In this document: one piece after another, positions 14,888 through 22,566 of the stretch
Layout: each line of letters opens with the position of its first letter
How positions within the stretch are numbered: the stretch's first letter is position 1
NCBI GenBank assembly: GCA_015069165.1
Contig: SVJD01000023.1
Span: 1-33,614 of the forward strand
Direction of reading: 5' to 3'
DNA: 33,614 bases
From: Oscillospiraceae bacterium
GTDB taxonomy: Bacteria; Bacillota; Clostridia; UBA1212; UBA1255
Program-made: the position numbers and the translations under genes
The notes under the pieces: generated by a model
What the model was told of the DNA's origin: nothing
What the model saw: the letters and a program-made list of their open reading frames with translations, nothing else
Database searches by the model: none

Positions 14888-16831
14888 TTAATTTTCGGAA
14901 CTATCGCTTTCTTGATGTACTGTTTCTTGAGACTCTGCCGTCTCTGAAGACTCTGCTTCCACTCCTGTTTCTGTTGCAGTTTCTTCCATAGTAGCCTCTC
15001 CCGCAATTTCCGCTTCGGAATTCTCTGTGCCTGCATTGCCGGTTTTAGCTTTTTTCTTCTTTTTAACAACAATTAAAACGACCACAAGACCAACGACAGC
15101 AATTACTACAGCAACGATTATATTAAGAATTAAGTAAAAAATACCTTCCTCTAATTCAAGTCCGAAAATATTTACAATACCCTCGCCCAACTCGATTGTC
15201 ACTTGAGCAAATTCAAAAACATCGTTATTGGCACTAACGCCTCTTACATAAACTGTATAAGATGCTCCGCCATCAAGGTGAGACATTTCGAAACCGCCGC
15301 TAAAGGAGTTATACGCTTTGCAAGATTTTTGGTAATCCTTTCTGTTTTTGTATACATCGTATCTGAAATTAGTTTCCAACGGTAGCCATATTCCGTCGTC
15401 AATTTTGTATTCGAAGCTTTTAACAGACTCTGTGCTTACACCCCAGCCGCTCAAAGAAACTCTAGCCTTTTGCGGACTGCTGAAATCGCTGATTCCCACA
15501 GATACGGAATTTTTAGCCGGATCAAGGAAGCAACCCGTGAAATCGTCAAAACGCGCAGTAAAACTATATCCCTCAGGTGCATTCTTTACCGCAAATTCAG
15601 CAATTTCGTAATTTCCGTCAGAAGTAACACCTCTGACTTTTACAGTGTGCGCCCCTGTCATTTTTACTGCAGATGAAGACTTGTACCTCAAAACACCGCC
15701 GTACTCCTCTGTTTCGGCTTCCTGCCACGTTCCGCCGTCTACGGAATACTCGACTTTCTTAATTCCCTTCTCATTATATGTCCAACCCTCGATTTGATAT
15801 GAATCTTCGGTTACAATAGCCTCTCCTTTAACAACACCCTCAGAAACGGTTGCGCTTATAGGATTACTGACATTATTTTTATATTTTTCTTTATTTAACG
15901 GAACTGCATCATTCTGCTCGTATTTTACATCGTCCATACCTGTATAACGTATAATATCATAGCCATCTATATCAATTTTATCTTGTAAAGCTCTGAGCGA
16001 GCCTGCATTTCCGCCGGCACCCCAAACTCGTATTCTGATGTACGGAGGAGTCTGTTCAAAAGTTGTTACTTGAATAATATCGCCGGAGCTGTCGTAAACA
16101 ATATCATAAATAAGAATGATATGCGAATACGCTTTATTAAGTGCATATCCCACTTTCATGTCTTCGATTTTTTTGCCAACGAATTGAAACTTAGCATCTT
16201 CGTAGCCGGCGTCGCCTTCTTTAAGTGTAGCTTCTGCAATCATACCTGTTGTATTTCTGCCTGAAAGCCCCCACGCATAAGAAACAACTCCGCTGCAATC
16301 CGTGGAAAAATACGGAGAATATTTTATAGGGCCCCCATGGTCTGTAAAATACCAAGTATTTTCGCCGTAAGTCGTATAGATATTACTGTTTTTATCTGAT
16401 ACCGCAGCAATAAAATCTTCTATTGCAGAACCAAATCCAACATAAGAGCCCTTATGTACAGGCTGACCATACGGAATACCTTGGTACTCCATTCCTTTGC
16501 GAAAATATAAATTTTGACCAACATCACTATTGGGACTGCTTTCTCCGTTAAGACTGTGATAGCTTTCAAAATCAGAAAGTGCTGTCCACTTAATTTCATA
16601 AAGCTGTCTTGCTCTTTTGATGATATTCTGAACGCCTTCTGAAAGCTCCGCTCTCTTCGCTCCGTTCAATTCATCTAAATCAGACACAGCAACGCCGTAT
16701 ACTTTGCTGTCTACAGTATTATCAGCGCTGCAACTTGTTAATAAGCACGCAGAAGCAATTACAAAGCTGACTGCCACAAGCAGAATTCTTACAGCAAGAA
16801 TATTGCGTTTTTGAGTTTTATTATTACTCAT
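14888..16831 (-). CDS. Surface lipoprotein with probable NlpC/P60-like cysteine-hydrolase domain
   Basis: 647 residues from the ATG at 16831. Upstream in-frame codons exist but lack a ribosome site. The N-terminal signal ends in a lipobox with Cys34 (LLTSC). Residues about 105-300 contain STDCSGVVSYAWG (Cys179) and AYSHIILIYD (His237), the Cys and His spacing of NlpC/P60-type peptidoglycan hydrolases. This is a motif-based inference. Residues about 338-415 and 442-548 look like two beta-sandwich modules (VEYSVDGGTWQ and FEYKIDDGIWLPL are related repeats). A C-terminal membrane helix (563-589) is followed by KKKKK and a 58-residue Glu/Thr/Ser tail. Having both a lipid anchor and a C-terminal helix is unusual. 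The target is not known. Confidence 0.75.
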   Translation of the reverse strand: MSNNKTQKRNILAVRILLVAVSFVIASACLLTSCSADNTVDSKVYGVAVSDLDELNGAKRAELSEGVQNIIKRARQLYEIKWTALSDFESYHSLNGESSPNSDVGQNLYFRKGMEYQGIPYGQPVHKGSYVGFGSAIEDFIAAVSDKNSNIYTTYGENTWYFTDHGGPIKYSPYFSTDCSGVVSYAWGLSGRNTTGMIAEATLKEGDAGYEDAKFQFVGKKIEDMKVGYALNKAYSHIILIYDIVYDSSGDIIQVTTFEQTPPYIRIRVWGAGGNAGSLRALQDKIDIDGYDIIRYTGMDDVKYEQNDAVPLNKEKYKNNVSNPISATVSEGVVKGEAIVTEDSYQIEGWTYNEKGIKKVEYSVDGGTWQEAETEEYGGVLRYKSSSAVKMTGAHTVKVRGVTSDGNYEIAEFAVKNAPEGYSFTARFDDFTGCFLDPAKNSVSVGISDFSSPQKARVSLSGWGVSTESVKSFEYKIDDGIWLPLETNFRYDVYKNRKDYQKSCKAYNSFSGGFEMSHLDGGASYTVYVRGVSANNDVFEFAQVTIELGEGIVNIFGLELEEGIFYLILNIIVAVVIAVVGLVVVLIVVKKKKKAKTGNAGTENSEAEIAGEATMEETATETGVEAESSETAESQETVHQESDSSEN

Positions 16832-16877
16832 ATTTTCCACATCTCTTTCGTATTTAAATCGTTTCTTTTTCTGCATA

Positions 16878-16906
16878 ATGTTAACACAAATACAAAGTGA
16901 ATTCAA
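16878..16906 (-). promoter_or_regulatory. Promoter of the surface lipoprotein gene
   Basis: TTGAAT (16901-16906), 17-bp spacer, TAACAT (16878-16883) with an upstream TG (extended -10) on the minus strand. Confidence 0.6.
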
Positions 16907-16975
16907 TTAAATATATTTATCAAACGGCGGCAAGTTGTTATTGAGATTTTAAAATTTTTCGTACGACCTATTTTA

Positions 16976-17011
16976 GACAAAAACTCGAAATGGCGAGCGA
17001 CATTTTTTGTC
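16976..17011. promoter_or_regulatory. Imperfect inverted repeat between divergent genes
   Basis: GACAAAAA-CTCG (16976-16987) faces CGAG (16994-16997) and TTTTTGTC (17004-17011), with a 6-nt bulge in the right arm. It lies between the divergent lipoprotein and carboxypeptidase genes. It may be an operator. Confidence 0.35.
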
Positions 17012-17092
17012 ATTTTTTCAGGTCATTACTCATATAAATATTTAAGCAAATGCTTGTCACATAAAGATATGAACAGATGAGGAGGATTTCTT

Positions 17093-18400
17093 ATGAAATT
17101 TAAAGATGCAAAATCCAAAATATTAAATATCAAAATTATTATTTCTGTATTACTCGTCGGAATAACGGTCGCCTACATAATTTCGGCATACTTATCGACG
17201 ATATCAATGGCGAAAGAAACGTATTCCGTCGAAGCACCTGATGTACAAATCAATAACCAAAATGTGGAAAAACGCCTAAAAAAGTTAATATCTTACAGCA
17301 TAGGCAGTAAAAACAAAAATGCAGAAGAAGTCAAACCCCCGGAAATTTCCGCCAAAGCCGCAATAGTATACGACCTTTCCTCCGAACGTCTTTTATACGA
17401 AAAAAATGCTGTTTCAAAAGTTCCTATGGCAAGCACTACAAAAATAATGACATTTTTAATTGCAACCGAAAATTGCGAAGATTTATACGAAACGGTTACA
17501 GTAAGCAGACAGGCGGCTTATACAGAAGGCTCTACCATGCATTTGGCAGAGGGCGAAACAATCACTTTGCACGATTTACTTTACGGACTGCTTTTGAATT
17601 CAGGTAATGATGCTGCCGTTGCCATTGCAGAGCACGTGGGCGGCTCAATAGAAGAATTTTGTAACATGATGAACGACAGAGCTGTCAGTATCGGTGCAGT
17701 AAACACAAACTTTAAAACTCCCCACGGGCTTGATGTTGACGGGCATTACACCACAGCCTACGATTTAGCCTTAATAGCAAAAGAAGCGTATAAGCAACCG
17801 CTTTACCGCAAAATAGTTTCCACTTCTTCCATTTATTTGAACGGACATAATTTAAAAAACACAAACCCTCTGCTTGGCAGATACGATGAAGTTACAGGCG
17901 GCAAAACAGGCTACACGGGAGGTGCAGGACGATGCATAGTTTTTTATATGGAATCCGGCTCGGTGCAAGCGGTTGCAGTTCTTTTAAACTGTCCTACATC
18001 TGCGGAAAGAGTAAATGACAGCAACAAACTTATAAAATACACTTCTCAAAACTACAATACATATACCTTGTTATCCCGCGGAACCAGAATAGATTCTTTC
18101 GCCGTGGAAAAAGGCAGAGCAAAGGAAGTTTACGGTATTATAGATGATAACATTTGCATTACCCTGGCAAAATGGGAAGAAGCCAATTTCGATGTAACTT
18201 ATAAACGAAATTTTGAAAAACTTGCCTCCCCCGTAAAGTATTCTGACATTTTAGGAAAAATTTGCATAAACTGGAAATCCGGCGAAAACACGCCTTTTGA
18301 AATCAATATCGATGTCACAGCAGAGAATTCCGTATTAAGAAAAACTTATACCGACCACTTGGGCGATATGATAAAAACTATGCCGTATGTTATGGATTGA
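17093..18400 (+). CDS. Serine-type D-Ala-D-Ala carboxypeptidase (peptidase S11, DacF/DacB type)
   Basis: Low-molecular-weight PBP that trims the terminal D-alanine from wall peptides. It has 435 residues with an N-terminal membrane segment at about 12-33. The catalytic triad of motifs is S114-T-T-K117, S170-G-N172 and K271-T-G, in normal order and spacing. The C-terminal part (about 330-435) corresponds to the beta-rich domain of the family. No clear C-terminal amphipathic anchor is seen, so the N-terminal helix probably holds it at the membrane. GAGGAGG precedes the ATG. It is divergent from the surface lipoprotein gene. DacF-like sporulation or vegetative roles cannot be told apart from sequence alone. 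Confidence 0.93.
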   Translation: MKFKDAKSKILNIKIIISVLLVGITVAYIISAYLSTISMAKETYSVEAPDVQINNQNVEKRLKKLISYSIGSKNKNAEEVKPPEISAKAAIVYDLSSERLLYEKNAVSKVPMASTTKIMTFLIATENCEDLYETVTVSRQAAYTEGSTMHLAEGETITLHDLLYGLLLNSGNDAAVAIAEHVGGSIEEFCNMMNDRAVSIGAVNTNFKTPHGLDVDGHYTTAYDLALIAKEAYKQPLYRKIVSTSSIYLNGHNLKNTNPLLGRYDEVTGGKTGYTGGAGRCIVFYMESGSVQAVAVLLNCPTSAERVNDSNKLIKYTSQNYNTYTLLSRGTRIDSFAVEKGRAKEVYGIIDDNICITLAKWEEANFDVTYKRNFEKLASPVKYSDILGKICINWKSGENTPFEINIDVTAENSVLRKTYTDHLGDMIKTMPYVMD

Positions 18401-18427
18401 TTTTTGTGTAGATTTTATATTACATCA

Positions 18428-18436
18428 TGGTATAAT
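18428..18436 (+). promoter_or_regulatory. Extended -10 promoter of the DUF1624-like gene
   Basis: TGGTATAAT, a full TGnTATAAT, with no -35 at normal spacing. The predicted start near 18443 leaves a leader of about ten bases before the ATG at 18453 and falls next to an in-frame GTG at 18444. Confidence 0.55.
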
Positions 18437-18452
18437 GTAGCGGGTGATTTTT

Positions 18453-19172
18453 ATGGCTAAAAAAGACAGAATTTGGGAACTTGACGCATTTCGCGGTCTT
18501 TGCATATTGGGTGTTATAATCGTTCATACGATTTACGATCTTCAAATGTTCGGAATGATTTCCTACGAAACTCCTACACTTTTTAACATAATACGTGATT
18601 ACGGCGGTTTGCTTTTTATTATTATGTCCGGAATTTGCGTAACATTGGGGCATCGTAATCTAAAACGCGGCATAATCGTTTTCGGTTGCGGAATGATAAT
18701 TACCGCCGTTACTTACGGAATGTATCTTTTGGAGTTGGCTAACGAATATATTTTGATTCACTTCGGCATACTTCACCTACTTGGTATTTGCATGATATTT
18801 TACGCTTTATATAAACATTTACCTACACTATCCATTGCAATTATAGGAGTCGTTATTATTTTAATGACTTTCGTAGTTCGCGATATTCGCACAGATACTT
18901 TTTGGACCGTACCTTTCGGAATTCTTTGTAACGGTTATGTTGCTTCAGATTATTTTCCGATTATTCCAAATCTTGGTTGGTTTATGATAGGTACTGTTTT
19001 AGGACGTTGTATTTACAAAAACAAGCAAACTCTTTTCCCGAAGTTCCCTGCCAAAGCCTTGCCTGTCAGATTTTTAAGTTTCTGCGGCCGCCATTCCCTT
19101 TGGATTTATATGGGACATCAGCCTATAATTTACGCAATTGTTTATGCGCTTTACTCTTTTTCAAATAAATAA
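18453..19172 (+). CDS. DUF1624 / HGSNAT-like membrane acyltransferase-type protein
   Basis: Integral membrane protein of 239 residues with about seven hydrophobic segments. The N-terminus WELDAFRGLCILGVIIVH, with Arg in the first helix and a His near its end, is the signature of the heparan-alpha-glucosaminide N-acetyltransferase-like (DUF1624) group of membrane acyltransferases. The C-terminus ends GRHSLWIYMGHQPIIY, also typical. The usual inferred role is O- or N-acylation of a cell-surface sugar, but the substrate is unknown. The start is ATG 18453 with GGGTGA seven bases upstream. GTG 18444 is an alternative and would be nearly leaderless. Its last 50 bp overlap the convergent transporter gene. 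Confidence 0.8.
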   Translation: MAKKDRIWELDAFRGLCILGVIIVHTIYDLQMFGMISYETPTLFNIIRDYGGLLFIIMSGICVTLGHRNLKRGIIVFGCGMIITAVTYGMYLLELANEYILIHFGILHLLGICMIFYALYKHLPTLSIAIIGVVIILMTFVVRDIRTDTFWTVPFGILCNGYVASDYFPIIPNLGWFMIGTVLGRCIYKNKQTLFPKFPAKALPVRFLSFCGRHSLWIYMGHQPIIYAIVYALYSFSNK

Positions 19173-20316
19173 TTATGCATACAGCCGACAAAAGCGGAAA
19201 TACAGCCGCTGTGAACATTCCGGCTTTTAAACCCGAACTGTCCGCAACTGTGCCTGTGAGCCACGGGCCGAACACACCGCCCAAATCACCTGCTATCGCA
19301 AGATAAGCAAAAAGCCAAGCCCCTGCTTTGGGAAAATATTCCGCCGCCAAAACGAGCGTACCGGGCCAGAGCATTGCTGTTGCAAAACCTGTCAAACCAC
19401 AGAAAACAAGAGCGAGCACCGGTAAATCCGTAAGAGCAACCGCCAAATAACAAACTATAGCTGTCAAAGAGCCATAAAGCATAAATTGGTAAAGTTTTAT
19501 CTTTTTTTCCGCTAAAGCACTTATAACGCGGCACAATCCCAGCATAACTGCGAACATACTCATACCTGCCAAGTCACCTATTACTTTATTTAAGCCCATT
19601 GCCTGCTCCATAAAAGCAGAGCTCCATTGAACCATTATGTTTTCAGCACATGCGCCGAAGAATATCATCATTAAAAATATTATAAACATAGGTTCTTTAA
19701 ATATTTTAAAGCTGTAAGAACTGCTTTCTTCAGCTTTTACTGCAGGAACAGGCATTATGCAGGAAAGTATAAATCCCACAACAGGAAAAATCATCCAACC
19801 GGTTACTATTAAATGCCAATTTTGGCGTCCCAAAAGAGCCAAAGCTATGGTAGTTACCATAACTGTCAAAAGTTGCCCCCAAGCGTAAAAGGAATGTAAA
19901 AGTGCCATATTTTTACCTTTTGCTTTATCCGGAAGTGCGTGTACCAAAGGACTTATTGCTATTTCCATATATCCGCTGCCGATTGACATAAATACCATTC
20001 CGATGCACAACCACAAATAAGGATTATTCGACAATCCCGGCATCCACGCAAATATTCCGTAACCTAAAAATGCAGCAACAGAAGAAACTTGCAATGCCAC
20101 TCTGTAACCTTTTTTGTCAACCATTTTACTGAGAACAATGTCTACTGTAAGCTGTGTCGCAAAGTTTATTGAAATCAAAGCACCCAACTGCATATACGAC
20201 AAACCGAATTGTTCTTGAAGCGGCACAAAAAGCACCGCCGCAATATTTAAAAGAGTGCCTTGCAATATGTAAAATAAGTAACATGTGTATTTGGTAATTT
20301 TGTAATTAGGTTCCAT
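19123..20316 (-). CDS. MFS transporter
   Basis: Major facilitator superfamily permease of 397 residues with about twelve membrane segments. The loop after helix 2 has VDKKGYRVAL, a variant of the MFS DxxGRR motif, and the second half contains FFGACAENIMVQW. Overall layout resembles the sugar/FucP-like branch, but no substrate can be named. AAGGAAT precedes the ATG. The 3' end overlaps the convergent DUF1624-like gene by 50 bp. The 213-bp upstream region contains a structured element and is shared with the divergent GH25 gene. Confidence 0.85.
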   Translation of the reverse strand: MEPNYKITKYTCYLFYILQGTLLNIAAVLFVPLQEQFGLSYMQLGALISINFATQLTVDIVLSKMVDKKGYRVALQVSSVAAFLGYGIFAWMPGLSNNPYLWLCIGMVFMSIGSGYMEIAISPLVHALPDKAKGKNMALLHSFYAWGQLLTVMVTTIALALLGRQNWHLIVTGWMIFPVVGFILSCIMPVPAVKAEESSSYSFKIFKEPMFIIFLMMIFFGACAENIMVQWSSAFMEQAMGLNKVIGDLAGMSMFAVMLGLCRVISALAEKKIKLYQFMLYGSLTAIVCYLAVALTDLPVLALVFCGLTGFATAMLWPGTLVLAAEYFPKAGAWLFAYLAIAGDLGGVFGPWLTGTVADSSGLKAGMFTAAVFPLLSAVCIIIYLKKSKAHKQLRKL

Positions 20317-20387
20317 TTTTTATTCCTTATCATTCGACTAAATTCGTCATTTTTACGACCTTGACAATTTCCTGCCCTATATTAAAC

Positions 20388-20456
20388 TATCCTTTACCGG
20401 CATACCACAGCCGGCAGTCGGTTATGCTCACGAGTCCAAAAGACGAGTTTAGGATA
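20388..20456 (-). promoter_or_regulatory. Possible structured leader of the MFS gene
   Basis: A closing stem TATCCT/AGGATA (20451-20456 with 20388-20393) surrounds a hairpin CCGGC/GCCGG (20397-20401 with 20410-20414) and a Cys-codon-free segment containing a repeated ACTCGT. A minus-strand TTGACA at 20480-20485 could start transcription just upstream. No T run follows, so any control would be at translation. Orientation is uncertain and no known riboswitch class was recognised. Confidence 0.35.
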
Positions 20457-20529
20457 TAGACTACACTATACTACTTAGGATGTCAAATCACTTAATTTCG
20501 GCGCACACTGACAAAGAGGAGATTACATT

Positions 20530-21225
20530 TTGAAAAGGAAACTAACCTTTATACTTTTTGGTATATATTTTGCTTGTTTGCTCTTATACATAAAACCTAC
20601 CGTAACTCTTTACGATGTGGTAGGTATAGATGTTTCGCGCTATCAAGGAAATATTGATTGGGATATAATGTCTTCGCAAAATGTTTCTTTTGCTTTTATA
20701 AAAGCCACCGAGGGAAGTAATCATGTAGATAAATATTTTACAACCAATTGGGAAAGTGTAAGTAAAACTTCTATTTTACCGGCTCCATATCACTTTTTAA
20801 GCTTTGACAGCAGCGGTATAACGCAAGCGGAAAATTTCATTTCCACTGTTGGTAAAAAAAGTCAAATGTTGCCCCCTGTAGCAGATGTGGAATTTTATGG
20901 TAATTATTATAACGCTCCGCCATCTTGCGAAACAGTTTTTGAAATACTTGATTCGTTTTTATTTGAACTGGAACGATTTTACGGTGTAAAACCCATTATT
21001 TACGCAACATACGAAGCCTATGCTCTCTATATTAAAGACCGATACAACGAATACCCTTTATGGATCAGAAATGTCTATTTCCACCCTGTTTTCTTGGGTA
21101 TAACAAATTGGCAATTTTGGCAATATTCCGACGACGGAATGCTTGCGGGTCACGAAGGTTCTGCCATTGATTTAAATATCTTTCGAGGTTCAAAAAAAGA
21201 ACTTGAGGAGTTATTGATTAAATAG
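20530..21225 (+). CDS. GH25 family lysozyme (1,4-beta-N-acetylmuramidase)
   Basis: Cleaves the muramic acid to glucosamine bond in peptidoglycan. It has 231 residues. The start is TTG at 20530, supported by GAGGAG eight bases upstream, and no better ATG precedes the domain. An N-terminal hydrophobic segment (4-22) is a signal or anchor, so the enzyme is at the cell surface. The GH25 fold fills the rest: GIDVSRYQGNIDW (D34), FAFIKATEG, ADVEF (D119 and E121, the acid pair) and WQFWQYSDDG near the C-terminus. There are no separate wall-binding repeats. The end overlaps the convergent HAD gene by 15 bp. Confidence 0.93.
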   Translation: MKRKLTFILFGIYFACLLLYIKPTVTLYDVVGIDVSRYQGNIDWDIMSSQNVSFAFIKATEGSNHVDKYFTTNWESVSKTSILPAPYHFLSFDSSGITQAENFISTVGKKSQMLPPVADVEFYGNYYNAPPSCETVFEILDSFLFELERFYGVKPIIYATYEAYALYIKDRYNEYPLWIRNVYFHPVFLGITNWQFWQYSDDGMLAGHEGSAIDLNIFRGSKKELEELLIK

Positions 21226-21891
21226 CGAAAGAATTTCTGTCGGTGATGAAGCAAAAGCATCTGCTTTTAAATTATCCCATTCTCCATCTACCGCATAGCC
21301 GTAAGTAACAGCGATTGATTTCATTCCGAAACTTTTCGCCGCAAGTATGTCAAATTTTCTGTCACCTACCATAACAGTTTGATGCAACTTCGTATTTTCC
21401 GTAATGTCTAATTTAGAAAGTGCAATTTTTAACACATCTTCTTTTTCCACATGTTTGCCTGCCATGTCGCTGCCTTGCACCACATTAAAGTATTCTCTTA
21501 AATTAAAATCATCAAGTATTTGCTCTACAAAAAAAGTCGGCTTTGAAGATGCTATTGCAAGAATTTTGCCTGAGTCTTTTAATTGTTTTAACAGATTTTC
21601 AATTCCCGGATAGAGTTTATTTTCGTGAACGCCCAACACTCTGTAACGCTCTCTGTATTTATCTATAAGCCTCTGTCCTTCGACTTCATCGCAACCTGTA
21701 ATTTTTATAAAAGTATTAAGCAGCGGCGGCCCTATCATCCATGTAAGATCTTGTTCTGCCCGGGACTCATATCCCATTTCTTTCAAAGCAAACTTTGCAC
21801 ATGTTGTAATACCAACCTTAGGGTCAGTAATCGTTCCGTCCAAATCAAAAATCACATATTTACAATCAGAAAACACACTAAAACAACTCAC
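21211..21891 (-). CDS. HAD family hydrolase, phosphoglycolate-phosphatase-like
   Basis: Phosphatase of the haloacid dehalogenase superfamily, 226 residues. Motif I is DLDGT (nucleophile D16, D18), motif II is the Ser/Thr in AIASSKP with its Lys, and motif III/IV is VGDRKFDILAAKSFG. A helical cap lies between motifs I and II (about 25-90), as in Gph/PgmB-type enzymes. The substrate is unknown. No ATG or clear ribosome site is available: the frame opens at GTG 21891, and a TATAAT at 21913-21918 would leave only about 15 nt of leader, so initiation may be nearly leaderless. Confidence 0.85.
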   Translation of the reverse strand: MSCFSVFSDCKYVIFDLDGTITDPKVGITTCAKFALKEMGYESRAEQDLTWMIGPPLLNTFIKITGCDEVEGQRLIDKYRERYRVLGVHENKLYPGIENLLKQLKDSGKILAIASSKPTFFVEQILDDFNLREYFNVVQGSDMAGKHVEKEDVLKIALSKLDITENTKLHQTVMVGDRKFDILAAKSFGMKSIAVTYGYAVDGEWDNLKADAFASSPTEILSLFNQ

Positions 21892-21912
21892 TTATAAACA
21901 AAAGTCATCTCG

Positions 21913-21918
21913 ATTATA
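21913..21918 (-). promoter_or_regulatory. -10 box ahead of the HAD gene
   Basis: Exact TATAAT on the minus strand. No -35 match at normal spacing. It implies a very short leader. Confidence 0.45.
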
Positions 21919-21935
21919 CATCAAAATTCCATATT

Positions 21936-22097
21936 TTAATATAGCAAAAAATCTTTTACAACTTCTATCCATTTTTCCGGCTGATAAATTAATTTATAAC
22001 AATGAGCCTCACCTTTGAATCGAACAACTTCAGTCTCCGGATAATATTTTTTGTCTATATCTGAAAAAGCTACAGAAAGTTGCGATTCAATACGCAT
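21936..22097 (-). pseudogene. 3' remnant of an alpha/beta-hydrolase-like gene
   Basis: A 53-codon open frame ends at TAA 21936. Its last 35 or so residues read YYPETEVVRFKGEAHCYK and then LIYQPEKWIEVVKDFLLY. The GEAH segment followed by a terminal helix resembles the end of an alpha/beta hydrolase, with the His as the last triad member. There is no ribosome site, and an in-frame TAG lies just before the first ATG. The 5' part (from about 22047 upward) is made of degenerate copies of the 52-bp repeat. The catalytic serine and the rest of the fold are missing. Confidence 0.5.
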
Positions 22098-22275
22098 AGA
22101 TTTTGTCTAAATACGAAAAAGAAGCAGAAAATTATCATTTGCTGAACTTAAAACGCTGTTTGGCAGCTACAAAAGAATAGATATTCTGTCTACATATAAA
22201 AAAAAGACAAAATGTTGCAATCAAACAGAGAGAGATTCTGTCGAAATCAGAAAAAAAGACAAAATCCTATAGTTC
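22040..22275. repeat. Four degenerate relatives of the 52-bp repeat
   Basis: Motifs of the type GTCT..AAATC.GAAAAAG..ACAGAAA begin at 22053, 22105, 22188 and 22240. The first and last pairs are 52 bp apart, the same period as the array at 12819-13264. The core again shows inverted GTCT/AGAC ends. Confidence 0.6.
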
Positions 22276-22303
22276 GCGGCATTGCTGTTCTGTTGGCATA
22301 TGA

Positions 22304-22414
22304 AAGTCCTTCAATTGTACCTATGTTTATAAAGAAGATTGTATTGATTTAAAAAAAATAAAAGAAAACGATAAGCCCAAGGTGTCGAAAAAATTGAGCG
22401 ACTATTTTGTGTAA
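22304..22414 (+). other. Unidentified open fragment without start codon
   Basis: A 36-codon open stretch ending KPKVSKKLSDYFV at TAA 22412. It has no start codon or ribosome site. It could be the tail of a decayed gene or chance. The rest of 22276-22566 holds no recognisable gene. Confidence 0.25.
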
Positions 22415-22566
22415 ATCTTTTGTGTCATAATCGTATATCGGTTTTCCCTTTTGTACTACATAATACCTTATTGTTTATCAATTTTCACAACGTCAAAAAG
22501 TAACACCAACTCCAAAATACGCATAAAATAGTTATAGAAAGACGCGATAATTATGCGGTGAAATAT

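Noticed and set aside
20425-20452. Hammerhead ribozyme
   Set aside because: The segment GAGTCCAAAAGACGAG resembles hammerhead stem II, but the required CTGATGA and GAAA core bases are not present.
22304-22414. Transposase remnant
   Set aside because: The Lys-rich tail suggested it at first, but no catalytic motif or terminal inverted repeat is present, so no family is claimed.
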